64,000 bases of DNA from Phyllobacterium zundukense (GTDB lineage: Bacteria > Pseudomonadota > Alphaproteobacteria > Rhizobiales > Rhizobiaceae): positions 806,001-870,000 of the forward strand of contig NZ_CP104973.1 of the NCBI RefSeq assembly GCF_025452195.1, given 5' to 3'. Below the pieces are notes generated by a model. That model was given only the letters and a program-made list of their open reading frames with translations. It was not told the origin of the DNA and made no database searches. The stretch's first letter is position 1. The number at the start of each line of letters is the position of its first letter. Position numbers and translations under genes: made by a program. Of the stretch, positions 7,325 to 16,638 are shown piece by piece.

Positions 7325-8344
7325 ATGGTTTTGAAAGCCGAACTGCATTGCCATATCGAAGGCGCCGCCTCACCCCGGCTGGTCGAACGGAAAGCCACCA
7401 AATATGGTGCCGACGTCTCTGCATTCATCCAGAATGGCAGATTCGTCTGGCATGATTTCACCTCGTTCCTGCGCGCATTTGATCAGGCTTCGATGCTTTT
7501 CCGTACGGCAGAGGATTATGCTGATCTCGCGGAAGACTATCTTTTGTCGTTGAGCCGGCAAGACGCCATCTATTCGGAGTTTTTCATATCGACGGACCAC
7601 GCCATCAGCGCTGGGCTCGACCCGCGCGCCTATATCGACGGTCTGGCGGAAGGCATCCAGCGTGCCAAAGCCGCGACCGGTATCGAAACCCGGATGATCG
7701 CGACAGGCCTGCGCCATAAGGGACCGGAGGCCGTCACGGCAGCAGCACAATACGTTGCCGCCAATCCGCACCCCCTGATCACCGGTTTCGGCATGGCGGG
7801 CGATGAGCGCATGCATCCCCCTAGTGATTTTGCGGCTGCATTCGATATTGCGCGCGATGCGGGGCTCGGCATAACTGTGCATGCGGGCGAGCTGGTGGGG
7901 TGGGAAAGCGTGGCTAACGCGCTAGACACTTTGAAACCCGCGCGTATTGGTCATGGTGTTCGCGCCATTGAAAATGCCGATCTCGTTAAGAGGCTGGCCG
8001 ACGAGCAGATCGTTCTGGAGTGCTGTCCCGGCTCGAATATCTCGCTGGGCGTCTACCCGGATTTTCTATCCCATCCATTTGCCGCGCTTGCCGAGGCCGG
8101 TGTCCCGGTCACGCTCAATGCCGACGATCCGCCCTATTTCCACACGGATCTTGCGCGCGAATATGAGATCGCAGCTACATATTTCGGCCATGACGACGTG
8201 AAATTGACGGAAGTTACAGGGACGGCTCTCAAGGCGGCTTTTGTCGATGAAGACACGCGAACTGCACTGCTGGAGCGGCTCTACCCGGACAAAACTGTGC
8301 GCGCTACAGATGAGGTCTTTGCAGGATCGGTCTCAAGCAGCTAA
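7325..8344 (+). CDS. adenosine deaminase
   Basis: A 339-residue amidohydrolase that converts (deoxy)adenosine to (deoxy)inosine. Metal and catalytic motifs in order are HCHIEGA (family HxH), HAGE, RIGHG, CCPGSNISLG and NADDPPYF, which holds the two catalytic Asp. It could also be an adenine deaminase of the same branch, though the neighbouring salvage genes favour the nucleoside. I chose ATG 7325 because GGGAG lies 7 nt upstream; a TTG 18 nt earlier keeps the frame. It stands divergent from ubiE and is followed by a palindromic repeat and then upp. Confidence 0.88.
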   Translation: MVLKAELHCHIEGAASPRLVERKATKYGADVSAFIQNGRFVWHDFTSFLRAFDQASMLFRTAEDYADLAEDYLLSLSRQDAIYSEFFISTDHAISAGLDPRAYIDGLAEGIQRAKAATGIETRMIATGLRHKGPEAVTAAAQYVAANPHPLITGFGMAGDERMHPPSDFAAAFDIARDAGLGITVHAGELVGWESVANALDTLKPARIGHGVRAIENADLVKRLADEQIVLECCPGSNISLGVYPDFLSHPFAALAEAGVPVTLNADDPPYFHTDLAREYEIAATYFGHDDVKLTEVTGTALKAAFVDEDTRTALLERLYPDKTVRATDEVFAGSVSSS

Positions 8345-8487
8345 GAGCCTGTCTTGAAACTCTACTACGGCGGTCATCTGACGTGGTTTTCTGCGCTTCC
8401 GGTGCTCACGTACTTAATGTACGCTGCGCTCCGGTCCTCGAAGACCACTCCATCTGACTCGCCGCAGCGACTTTCAAAACAGGCTCC
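8345..8487. repeat. 143-bp imperfect palindromic repeat element
   Basis: The ends are inverted: GAGCCTGTCTTGAAA (8345-8359) against TTTCAAAACAGGCTC (8473-8487), 14 of 15 matching. The interior continues the dyad, with arms that include GTGGTTTTC/GAAGACCAC and CACGTAC/GTACGCTG around a TTAA centre. It starts directly after the adenosine deaminase stop codon. It looks like one of the short palindromic intergenic repeats of Brucella-Ochrobactrum-Phyllobacterium genomes (Bru-RS-like); copy number cannot be seen here. Confidence 0.7.
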
Positions 8488-8522
8488 AAAGTCTGCAGAA
8501 TTTCTAGTAAAAGGGGTTTCCT

Positions 8523-9149
8523 ATGGGCGTGACGATTGTTTCCCACCCGCTTGTCCAGCACAAGCTCACCATAATGCGCGACAAGGATACCTCTACCGCG
8601 GGCTTCCGGCGACTGCTCAAGGAAATATCGCTGCTCCTTTGCTATGAGGTGACGCGTGACCTGCAATTGACCAATATCCGCATCGAGACTCCTCTGACGG
8701 AAATGGATTCCCCGGTGATCGAGGGCAAGAAACTGGTCTTCGCCTCGATTCTGCGGGCGGGCAACGGCTTGCTCGAAGGTATGCTTGACCTGGTTCCCGC
8801 TGCACGGGTCGCGCATATCGGACTTTACCGCGATCATGAAACGTTGCTGCCGGTGGAGTACTATTTCAAGGCGCCCGAGGATATCGTCAACCGGCTGATC
8901 ATCGTGGTCGATCCGATGCTTGCAACTGCAAACTCGGCTATCGCCGCTATCCAGAAGCTGAAGGATCGCGGGGCCAGCAATATCCGTTTCCTCTGCCTGC
9001 TCGCAGCGCCGGAAGGCATCGAGCGGTTTACCAATGCGCATCCGGACGTTCAGGTTTTCACCGCGGCGATCGACAGTCATTTGAATGAGAAGGGCTACAT
9101 AGTTCCAGGCCTCGGTGATGCCGGTGACCGCATGTACGGGACGAAATAA
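8523..9149 (+). CDS. upp: uracil phosphoribosyltransferase
   Basis: A 208-residue type I phosphoribosyltransferase making UMP from uracil and PRPP. Evidence: N-terminal [27 protein letters not shown], the PRPP loop [12 protein letters not shown] and the uracil-binding C-terminus [13 protein letters not shown]. Length and both ends match the family. An AAAGGGG ribosome site precedes the ATG. It converges with the deoA remnant with no gap (stops at 9149 and 9150). Confidence 0.96.
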   Translation: MGVTIVSHPLVQHKLTIMRDKDTSTAGFRRLLKEISLLLCYEVTRDLQLTNIRIETPLTEMDSPVIEGKKLVFASILRAGNGLLEGMLDLVPAARVAHIGLYRDHETLLPVEYYFKAPEDIVNRLIIVVDPMLATANSAIAAIQKLKDRGASNIRFLCLLAAPEGIERFTNAHPDVQVFTAAIDSHLNEKGYIVPGLGDAGDRMYGTK

Positions 9150-10467
9150 TCAGGGTCCTACCCGGCGAAGCACAGGGTTGACCGTGCGAGGCTTACGCTC
9201 GGAAAATCCATAGGCCGCCTGGATTACCTTTACTGCTGCTGCTGCATCGGCGTCGGTTCGGGCGTGGACCAAGGCAATCGGTTCTCCCTCTTCCATTCTT
9301 GCCCCGATTGGCTGTAGCGCCGTGATGCCGACCGCATGATCGATGGGGTCCTGCGGGCGAATGCGCCCACCGCCGAGTGTTACGACAGCCACCCCAATAG
9401 CGCGCGTATCGACGGCCGCGACATAGCCCGCCTGCACGGCTTTGACTTCGTGCGTGATGGGCGCAACAGCCAGATGCTGGCGCGTCCGGGAGATGAAATC
9501 CGTTGGCCCGCCGAGGCCTGCGACCATCCGGCCGAAGATCTCCGCCGCCTTGCCGCTGCTCAAGGCTTCGCTTGCCTTGTCGGTTGCGGCTTTATGATTT
9601 GGGGCAAGCTTGGCCGAAACCAGCATCTCTGCGGCAAGTGCCAGCGTGACCGCTTCAAGCCGCGTGTCACGCCGGTCTCCGGTAAGGAAATCGACGGCAT
9701 TTCTGACCTCAACCGCATTGCCTGCGGCAAGTGCCAGAGGTTCGTTCATATCCGTGAGAACGGCAGTCGTTGTCAGCCCCGCTCCAGCCGCGACCGCAAC
9801 AATGCTTTCAGCCAACGACACAGCATCGCGGTTTCTGGTCATGAAGGCGCCATTGCCCGATTTCACATCCAGCACCAGCGCATTGAGGCCAGCGGAAAGT
9901 TTCTTGGACAGGATTGAAGCGGTAATAAGCGGGATTGATCTCGACCGTCGCCGTCACATCGCGGATCGAATAGAACCGCTTGTCGGCGGGCGCCAGATTG
10001 GCGGTCTGGCCGATGATTGCGCAACCGACCTCGTGGACGACCTTGCGAAACAAAGCGTTGTCTGGCTGGCTGCGATAACCAGGGATCGAATCCATCTTGT
10101 CGAGCGTACCGCCGGTATGACCGAGCCCACGTCCCGAGATCATCGGCACATAGGCACCGCAGGCGGCTACGATTGGCGCGAGTATCAGCGAAACGTTGTC
10201 ACCAACGCCGCCAGTCGAATGCTTGTCGACGGCGGGTCCGGGCAAGTCCGACCAATCAAGAATATCGCCGGAATCGCGCATAGCCAAGGTGAGGGCCACG
10301 GCTTCGTCGCGTTTCATTCCATTGAAAAATATGGCCATGGCAAAGGCGGCAACCTGTCCCTCGGTGATGGACCCTGAACTCATCGCATTGATGAAAGCCG
10401 TGATATCGGCAGCGTCAAGGGTATGACCGTCGCGCTTTCGCCGGATAATTTCTTGCGGCAACAACAT
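9150..10467 (-). pseudogene. deoA: thymidine phosphorylase, frameshifted
   Basis: Two overlapping reading frames together encode one pyrimidine-nucleoside phosphorylase of about 438 residues. The 5' part (10467 to about 9940) has [14 protein letters not shown], the KHSTGGVGD phosphate motif and the family signature [15 protein letters not shown]. It leaves frame after VTATVE. The other frame continues with [14 protein letters not shown]..., [11 protein letters not shown] and the C-terminal domain to 9150. A single extra base around 9939 (GAG-A-TC where GAGTC restores the frame) explains the break. This is either a true recent frameshift or a sequencing or assembly error. It is the last gene of the nucleoside operon, 3 nt after the purine nucleoside phosphorylase. 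Confidence 0.85.
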
Positions 10468-10470
10468 CGT

Positions 10471-11271
10471 TTAGCCTATCTCCCGGATCAGTACACGGAT
10501 GATCTTTTGAAGACGGGCGCCGCCCTTGGGCGCAACATCCTTGGTTTCTTCATGCGAAAGTTCCGCGCCAGTCATGCCTGCCCCATAATTCGTAACGACC
10601 GAGCAAGCTGCGACACGCAGTCCGAAGAATCGCGCCAGGATGACTTCCGGAACAGTGGACATGCCGACGGCGTCGGCGCCCAAGGTTCGCGACATACGAA
10701 TTTCTGCCGGCGTTTCAAAGGAGGGACCTGAAAACCACATGTAGACCCCCTGTTCCAGCTTTTCGTCCGCCTCGCCGGCAGCAACGAGAAACGCGTCTTT
10801 CAGTTGTCTGTCGTAAGCTGTCGTCATGCCGACGAAGCGCTGGTCGGACGGCTCCCCGATGAGGGGGTTGAGGCCGGAGAAATTGATATGATCATCGATC
10901 AGCATCAGGCTACCCGGCGCAAGATCGTGGCGCACCGAGCCGGCCGCATTGGTGAGGATCAGCATCTCGATGCCGAGATCGGCAAGCGCAGCGATAACCG
11001 GCCGCATGACCGAGGCATCTCCCTTCTCGTAATAATGGGCGCGACCAGCCAGCATCAGAACGGGCTTGCCCGAGAGATAACCGGCAACGACCTCCCCGGC
11101 ATGCCCCGAAACGCCACTATGCGGAAAGCCGGGCAGGTCGGCGTAAGGAATGCGAACCGCATCTTCCACAGCATCGACCAGTGAACCGAGACCGGAGCCG
11201 AGGACAAGCGCAACACGCGGTGCCAAACCGTTAAGCTTCTGAAAAAGCGCATTGGTCGCAGGTGCGATCAT
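10471..11271 (-). CDS. purine nucleoside phosphorylase (trimeric PNP type)
   Basis: A 266-residue phosphorylase that splits inosine, guanosine or xanthosine with phosphate. Motifs are LVLGSGLGSLV (phosphate), FPHSGVSGHAGEVV, LTNAAGS and GVYMWFSGPSFETPAEIR (family signature), followed by MSTVPEVILAR and VVTNYGAGM. This is the high-molecular-weight PNP-II/XapA-type fold rather than DeoD. Its start overlaps the cytidine deaminase stop (ATGA) and deoA follows after 3 nt, so all three belong to one salvage operon. Confidence 0.92.
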   Translation of the reverse strand: MIAPATNALFQKLNGLAPRVALVLGSGLGSLVDAVEDAVRIPYADLPGFPHSGVSGHAGEVVAGYLSGKPVLMLAGRAHYYEKGDASVMRPVIAALADLGIEMLILTNAAGSVRHDLAPGSLMLIDDHINFSGLNPLIGEPSDQRFVGMTTAYDRQLKDAFLVAAGEADEKLEQGVYMWFSGPSFETPAEIRMSRTLGADAVGMSTVPEVILARFFGLRVAACSVVTNYGAGMTGAELSHEETKDVAPKGGARLQKIIRVLIREIG

Positions 11272-11669
11272 GTGGCACCCTTGCCCAGAACTTCCGCCTC
11301 GAAGCCGTAGGGGAAAATATCCTTCATGGTCAGCGTTTCAACGATGCCATTGTTATCGCAAAGGTGCAGACGGGTATCTGGCCCGGCGAACTCCGCCAAA
11401 CGCTGACGGCAGCCTCCGCAAGGCGTACATTTCGCCTTCTTTTCCGCAACGACCGCGATATCCGTGATCGTACCGCCGCCACCCATGACGAAGTGCCCCA
11501 GCGCCGTCGTTTCGGCACACCAGCCTTCAGGATAGGAGATGACCTCGATATTGCAGCCGGAATAAATGCGGCCATCACTGGTGCGAATGGCCGCGCCAAC
11601 CGGAAACTGCGAATAGGGCGAGTGCGTCTTCTGCATCGCGGAAAACGCCGCGTCGAACAGGTCTTTCAT
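11268..11669 (-). CDS. cdd: cytidine deaminase
   Basis: A 133-residue tetrameric-type cytidine deaminase giving uridine. The zinc site is CAET (Cys ligand plus catalytic Glu) and PCGGC (two Cys), and substrate contacts lie in NIEVISYPEGWCAE. ATG 11669 is chosen because it shares its A with the stop of the permease gene upstream (TAATG) and gives the normal length; the longer frame overlaps the permease. It is co-transcribed with purine nucleoside phosphorylase. Confidence 0.93.
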   Translation of the reverse strand: MKDLFDAAFSAMQKTHSPYSQFPVGAAIRTSDGRIYSGCNIEVISYPEGWCAETTALGHFVMGGGGTITDIAVVAEKKAKCTPCGGCRQRLAEFAGPDTRLHLCDNNGIVETLTMKDIFPYGFEAEVLGKGAT

Positions 11670-12640
11670 TATCTCTCTTTCACATAGGCGACGCCGCCGG
11701 CCTTTGGCGGGATCGCCTTGCCGATGAAACCGGCCAGAAGCACAACGGTCAATATATAGGGCAAAGCCTGCATGAATTGCACGGGCACCTCGCCTATAAG
11801 TGGCAGTGGATGGCCCTGCATGCGTATTCCCACAGCGTCTAGAAAACCAAACAGCAGGCATGCGAACATGGCCTGAACCGGACGCCATTTGGCGAAGATC
11901 AATGCCGCAAGCGCGATGTACCCCTTACCGGCAGTCATGTCCTTGACGAAACCGGCACCTTGCGCCGTCGCCAGATAGGCGCCCGCGATACCGCAAAGCA
12001 CGCCGCAGCATATCACCGCGCGGTAGCGCAGCCATGGTACCGAGATGCCGGCGGTATCCACAGCTGCAGGATTTTCACCAACCGCGCGCAGGCGCAGGCC
12101 AAAGCGCGTGCGATAGAGCACCCACCACGTAAACGGCACTAGCAAGAACGCGAGATAGACCAGCACCGAATGGCCGGAGATCAGTTCGTAGTAGAACGGG
12201 CCGATGACCGGCACGCCGCGCATGGCTTCTGCACCGGGAAGATTGATCGGATTGAAGCGCGCAGCATTCGGCAAGGAAGGCGTGCGCCCACCTTGGCTGA
12301 ACCACGCCTGACCGAGGATGACGGTCGTGCCGGCAGCGATGAAATTGATCGCAACGCCAGAGACAATCTGATTGCCGCGGTGGGTTATGGACGCGAAACC
12401 ATGCACGAGCCCGAGGGCGACCGATACCAGAACTGCCGCGAGCAACGCGAGATAAGCAGAACCAAACCACGTCGCGACTGCGCCAGCGGCAAAGGCCCCG
12501 GCCAGCATCTTGCCCTCAAGGCCAATGTCGAAAATGCCGGCGCGCTCGGAATAGAGCCCGGCAAGACAGGCAAGCAGGAGAGGCGCCGAAAGCCTGATCG
12601 TCGAATCGAAAAGCTGCAAGACCGTTGTGAAAGACTCCAT
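11669..12640 (-). CDS. nucleoside ABC transporter permease (BMP family, second subunit)
   Basis: A 323-residue inner-membrane protein with about eight or nine hydrophobic segments. It belongs to the branched-chain/BMP permease superfamily: APLLLACLAGLYSERAGIFDIGLEGKML at the start is the family hallmark of NupQ/YufQ-type subunits, and the EAA-like loop GENPAAVDTAGI lies at about residue 195. It pairs with the next permease gene, with which it overlaps by 1 nt. Together with the ATPase and the BMP binding protein it imports purine or pyrimidine nucleosides. Confidence 0.9.
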   Translation of the reverse strand: MESFTTVLQLFDSTIRLSAPLLLACLAGLYSERAGIFDIGLEGKMLAGAFAAGAVATWFGSAYLALLAAVLVSVALGLVHGFASITHRGNQIVSGVAINFIAAGTTVILGQAWFSQGGRTPSLPNAARFNPINLPGAEAMRGVPVIGPFYYELISGHSVLVYLAFLLVPFTWWVLYRTRFGLRLRAVGENPAAVDTAGISVPWLRYRAVICCGVLCGIAGAYLATAQGAGFVKDMTAGKGYIALAALIFAKWRPVQAMFACLLFGFLDAVGIRMQGHPLPLIGEVPVQFMQALPYILTVVLLAGFIGKAIPPKAGGVAYVKER

Positions 12641-13785
12641 TACTGGTTTCCTCCGGCAATGGCGGCTGCGGCAGTTCGATTTTTTGCACGTCCAAGACGA
12701 TAGAATATCCGTTGCAGCGAGGGCCGGAACATATGTTCGAGGGCGCCCGCAAAGAGGATAACCAAGCCCTGAATAATGACAATCATATCGCGCGATATAT
12801 TGGGCATATCGAATGCGATTTCCGCGCCGCCCTGATAGAGCATGCCGAAGAGGATCGCCGCGAGGACGATTCCGGCCGGATGCGACCTGCCCATCAATGC
12901 GACGGCAATACCAACGAAGCCGGCACCGGCGACGAAATCCAGCTGCATACGATGTTGCGCCCCCATGATCGGATTAAGTGCCATCATTCCTGCCAGCGCT
13001 CCCGAAATCATCATCGTGATGATGACGATCCGTAGCTCGCTGATACCGGCATAGCGAGCCGCTTTGGGGCTAAAACCCATGGTACGAATCTCATAGCCGA
13101 GCTTGGTGCGCCAGATCAGCACCCAGACCAGAAAGGCCGCCACCAGCGCCAGCAGGAAACTGACATTCAAGGGAGCCGAGCGCATTGAGAGACCAACGAG
13201 ATCGAGCAGCCAGCCGAGACCCGGCAACTGTCCACCCTCGGCAAAGACGCGCGTTTCCGGCGCCTGGCTGCCCGCCGGCTTCAGCACGCCTACCAGCACG
13301 TAGACCATGATGCTTGCAGCGATGAAATTGAACATGATCGTCGTGATGACGACATGTGAGCCGCGCTTGGCCTGAAGCCATGCGGGGATGAGCGCCCACA
13401 GCGCTCCAACCAGCGCCGAGGCGAGGATCGCCAAAGGGAAAGTCAGCCACCAGGGCAGAAAATTGCCGAGCCAGAGTCCGACCAGCGAAACACCAAGACC
13501 GCCAATATAGGCTTGGCCCTCCCCGCCAATGTTGAACAGTCCGCAATGGAAAGCAACGGCCACGCAAAGACCGGTGAAGATGAAGTTCGTCGCATAATAA
13601 AGCGTGTAGCCCACACCGTCACCCGAACCGAATGCGCCCTTCACCATCAGGACAGCCGCATCGATCGGGCTCTCGCCGACCAGAAGCACCACGAGGCCAG
13701 CGACTAGAAATGCAACAATCAGATTGATCAGCGGAAGAAGCCCATAATCCGCCCAGGCAGGCAGTTTGGCAAAAGGTTGGCTCAT
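12640..13785 (-). CDS. nucleoside ABC transporter permease (BMP family, first subunit)
   Basis: A 381-residue permease with roughly ten membrane segments, of the NupP/YufP type: FHCGLFNIGGEGQAYIGGLG near residue 90 and GFSPKAARYAGIS near 250 are the conserved loops. I start at ATG 13785 (MSQPFAKL), which overlaps the stop of the preceding hydrolase-like gene by 4 nt; the longer frame has no support. It forms the membrane dimer with the following permease. Confidence 0.9.
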   Translation of the reverse strand: MSQPFAKLPAWADYGLLPLINLIVAFLVAGLVVLLVGESPIDAAVLMVKGAFGSGDGVGYTLYYATNFIFTGLCVAVAFHCGLFNIGGEGQAYIGGLGVSLVGLWLGNFLPWWLTFPLAILASALVGALWALIPAWLQAKRGSHVVITTIMFNFIAASIMVYVLVGVLKPAGSQAPETRVFAEGGQLPGLGWLLDLVGLSMRSAPLNVSFLLALVAAFLVWVLIWRTKLGYEIRTMGFSPKAARYAGISELRIVIITMMISGALAGMMALNPIMGAQHRMQLDFVAGAGFVGIAVALMGRSHPAGIVLAAILFGMLYQGGAEIAFDMPNISRDMIVIIQGLVILFAGALEHMFRPSLQRIFYRLGRAKNRTAAAAIAGGNQ

Positions 13786-14333
13786 GGCAAGGTCTCGATA
13801 ATTTCGTCGGACGTGGTGATGCGGGCATACTCGCCGCCCAGCACGGACAATGCCAGCGCGTGTACGTCCTCGGCCGCCCACAGCTTGCCGCGATAATCCC
13901 TCCTGTCGATGCTTGCAACGGCATCCTCCGGGATACCCACCTCAAATCCGAGATTGGCCGCCATGCGTACAGTCGCGTCAACCGAATTTTCCAGAAGAAC
14001 ACCCGTGACGACAAGGCTGTGAACCTGCAACTCGTCCAGAACATCCATCAGATCCGTGCCGATGAAGGCATTATTGGTCCGCTTATCGACGACGGGTTCG
14101 CCGACGTGTGGAGCGACCTCCGATTTGAATTCATTGCCCTCGGTGCCGGGCCTGTAGGGCGACGCCGGATCAGTGGAATCGTGCCGGATATGAATGACCG
14201 GCAGCCGCCGCTCGCGCCAGGCGGCAAGCAATTTGGCGATCATGGCCTCGGTGTCTGGCTGGCCGCGCCTTCCCCACTTTGGATCATCGATGGCATTTTG
14301 CACGTCGACGACGATAAGCGCCTGCGTCGTCAT
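13782..14333 (-). CDS. isochorismatase-fold protein lacking the catalytic Cys
   Basis: A 183-residue member of the isochorismatase/nicotinamidase-like hydrolase fold. Of the Asp-Lys-Cys triad, D10 (LIVVDVQNA) and K84 (VVDKRTNNAFIGTDL) are in place. The Cys expected after TGV in the VVTGV-x4-CV-x2-T motif is Ser117 (VVTGVLLENSVDATVR). It may use Ser, have another chemistry, or bind a ligand without catalysis. It overlaps the ATPase gene before it and the permease after it by 4 nt each, so it is firmly embedded in the nucleoside transporter operon, perhaps acting on an imported base derivative. Confidence 0.85.
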   Translation of the reverse strand: MTTQALIVVDVQNAIDDPKWGRRGQPDTEAMIAKLLAAWRERRLPVIHIRHDSTDPASPYRPGTEGNEFKSEVAPHVGEPVVDKRTNNAFIGTDLMDVLDELQVHSLVVTGVLLENSVDATVRMAANLGFEVGIPEDAVASIDRRDYRGKLWAAEDVHALALSVLGGEYARITTSDEIIETLP

Positions 14334-15862
14334 TCCGCGGCCTCCTTGTGTTCGACACCAGCCATCAGCAAGCCAAGTTCGCCCTCATCGGCATTGGAGT
14401 CCCGTTCGCCGACGATGCGACCGGCAAACATCACCAGGATGCGATCAGAAAGCGAGCGAATCTCATCGAGTTCAACCGAAACAAGCAGCACCGCCTTGCC
14501 GGCGTCGCGCATCTCGATGATGCGCTTGTGGATGAATTCGATCGCTCCGACATCCACGCCGCGTGTCGGCTGGCCGATGATCAGGACCCCCGGGTCGCGT
14601 TCCATTTCGCGCGCAAGCACGATCTTTTGCTGGTTACCGCCGGAGAAATTGGCGGTCTTCAGCCGCGGATCACTTGGCCGGATATCGTATTTCTCGATCT
14701 TCTTGCGCGCATCCGCCTTTATCGCCTCCAGATCAAGAAATGGCCCATTCAAATAGAGCGGGTCGTCATGATAGCCGAGGATAGAGTTTTCATACTCTTC
14801 GAAGGCGAGAACCAGCCCCATGTGGTGGCGATCTTCCGGCACATGTGCGAGGCCCCGATCGCGCAATTCTCCGGGATCCGCAGCGCCGGTTATATCGATG
14901 ATCTGGCCGTCGAGCAGCACGCGGCCCGAAACGGCAGCGCGGATACCCGCGATGGTTTCGATCAGCTGCGACTGGCCGTTACCTGCAACACCTGCAATCC
15001 CGACAATTTCGCCTGCGCGCACCGTGAACGACGCGTCATCGACCATCACCACGCCGCGGCTGTCGCGCACTGTCAGGTTTTCGACGGAGAGCTTGATATC
15101 GCCTGGCTTCGCCTCGCCCTTTTGCACCCTCAGAAGCACGCGGCGGCCGACCATCAGTTCAGCCAGTTCTTCGACAGTGGTTTCCTCGGTCTTGCGCGTT
15201 GCAACGACCGCACCCTGCCGCATTACCGAAACATTGTCCGTCACCGCCATGATCTCGCGGAGCTTGTGCGTGATGAGCACAATCGTCTTGCCCTGACTTT
15301 TCAACTGCTCGAGAATACGGAAAAGGTGATCGGCCTCCGGTGGTGTCAAAACGCCGGTCGGCTCATCGAGCACGAGGATTTCAGCGCCGCGATAGAGTGC
15401 TTTCAGGATTTCCACGCGCTGCTGCAGCCCTACCGGCAGCTCCTCGATCAGCGCATCGGGGTCGACATCGAGCTGGTATTCCCGTTCGAGCCGCTTCAGT
15501 TCGGCACGAGCCTTGGAGATGCCGTTCTTGAGCAGTGGCGCACCCTCGACACCGAGCATGACATTTTCAAGCACGGTGAACTTTTCAACCAGCATGAAAT
15601 GCTGATGCACCATGCCGATGCCGAGCGCGATGGCGGCGTTGGGATCTGCGATCCTGGTCGTTTGCCCATTGATGCGTATCTCGCCGCTGTCAGCTTGATA
15701 AAATCCGTAGAGGATCGACATCAGGGTAGATTTGCCCGCGCCGTTCTCACCGATGATGCCATGGATCGTGCCCTTTTCGACACGCATATGGATATCGCGA
15801 TTGGCATGAACGGCACCAAAGCGCTTATCGATTCCAACTAGTTCGATCGCCGGTTCGGCCAT
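14330..15862 (-). CDS. nucleoside ABC transporter ATP-binding protein (two ABC domains)
   Basis: A 510-residue cytoplasmic ATPase with two fused nucleotide-binding domains, as in NupO/YufO and RbsA. Domain 1 has Walker A GENGAGKST near residue 40 and Walker B LVLDEPTGVLTP near 165; its signature is the degenerate LPVGLQQRV. Domain 2 has a degenerate Walker A (GVAGNGQSQ), an intact signature SGGNQQKIVLARE and Walker B LIIGQPTRGVDVGA. It is the first gene of the operon running to deoA, with the promoter in the 120-nt gap to slyX. Confidence 0.92.
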   Translation of the reverse strand: MAEPAIELVGIDKRFGAVHANRDIHMRVEKGTIHGIIGENGAGKSTLMSILYGFYQADSGEIRINGQTTRIADPNAAIALGIGMVHQHFMLVEKFTVLENVMLGVEGAPLLKNGISKARAELKRLEREYQLDVDPDALIEELPVGLQQRVEILKALYRGAEILVLDEPTGVLTPPEADHLFRILEQLKSQGKTIVLITHKLREIMAVTDNVSVMRQGAVVATRKTEETTVEELAELMVGRRVLLRVQKGEAKPGDIKLSVENLTVRDSRGVVMVDDASFTVRAGEIVGIAGVAGNGQSQLIETIAGIRAAVSGRVLLDGQIIDITGAADPGELRDRGLAHVPEDRHHMGLVLAFEEYENSILGYHDDPLYLNGPFLDLEAIKADARKKIEKYDIRPSDPRLKTANFSGGNQQKIVLAREMERDPGVLIIGQPTRGVDVGAIEFIHKRIIEMRDAGKAVLLVSVELDEIRSLSDRILVMFAGRIVGERDSNADEGELGLLMAGVEHKEAAE

Positions 15863-15982
15863 ATCCCCATCCGCTGTTGTTCAGCTTTTCGTCTTTTCAA
15901 GCTTTCGACCCTAACACGGGATTTTTTTCTTTCCAGTCAAGAAACACAAGAATAGACAAGCAAATGAAGATGGAGACGAGCA

Positions 15983-16195
15983 ATGACAGCCGACGACCCC
16001 GAGCGTTTGACCCGCCTCGAAATTCTTGTGACGGAGCATGAAAAAACCGTCGAGGAGCTTTCCGGCCAGATCGCGGAGCAATGGAAAGTGATCGAAGCCA
16101 TGCGCCGCAAGCTCGACGCGCTGACGGATCGATTTCTGGTTCTGGAGGAGCAGACGGCGCCCGATGTTCCCGTGACCAAACCGCCGCATTATTGA
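15983..16195 (+). CDS. slyX: SlyX family protein
   Basis: A 70-residue coiled-coil protein, heptad-rich from about residue 7 to 55 (RLTRLEILVTEHEKTVEEL, ALTDRFLVLEEQ), ending in the SlyX-typical PPHY. Function unknown. GGAGACGAG upstream serves as ribosome site. The stop overlaps the start of the next gene by 1 nt, and the gene is divergent from the nucleoside transporter. Confidence 0.9.
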   Translation: MTADDPERLTRLEILVTEHEKTVEELSGQIAEQWKVIEAMRRKLDALTDRFLVLEEQTAPDVPVTKPPHY

Positions 16196-16638
16196 TGATC
16201 AAAATTGAGCCTCTGGAGAACCACCCTGAGCTAGTGCCGTTGTGTGCATGTTGGAATTTCGAGGAATGGGGCCGAACATTGCAAGAGACCATCGACGGGT
16301 TCAAACCCTTTCTAAACCCGGCGGGCCAGCAAAGAGCCTTCATAGGTTTTGACAACGACTTGCCAGCAGGCTTGGTGCTTCTGATTGACAACGACCTTGA
16401 AAGCCATCCGCACTTGAAGCCATGGCTTGCCAGCCTCTTTGTGGTGCCTGAAATGCGTGGGAAGGGCATCGGAACCGCATTGATCCACGCTGTGGAAAAT
16501 ACCGCGCGCGATCAAAGGCATGCGGCGCTTTATCTTTATACGGGCAAGGCCAACTACTATCGAAATCTCGACTGGCAAGACCATGAAGCGCTTGGCGGCG
16601 ACTACAATGGTTTGATGATCCTCATTCGCAAACTTTGA
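16195..16638 (+). CDS. GNAT-family N-acetyltransferase
   Basis: A 147-residue acetyltransferase: ASLFVVPEMRGKGIGTALIHAVE near residues 80-103 holds the acetyl-CoA loop (R-G-K-G-I-G), and the C-terminal LYTGKANYYRNLDW fits motif B. The substrate is unknown. ATG 16195 shares its A with the slyX stop (TGATG), which fixes the start; the longer frame overlaps slyX. It converges with the LysE gene with no gap. Confidence 0.85.
   Translation: MIKIEPLENHPELVPLCACWNFEEWGRTLQETIDGFKPFLNPAGQQRAFIGFDNDLPAGLVLLIDNDLESHPHLKPWLASLFVVPEMRGKGIGTALIHAVENTARDQRHAALYLYTGKANYYRNLDWQDHEALGGDYNGLMILIRKL

Noticed and set aside
14348..15841. A 497-codon plus-strand frame opposite the nucleoside ABC ATPase
   Set aside because: Pure antisense of a gene with intact Walker and signature motifs; the translation is rich in His, Asp and Arg without domains.
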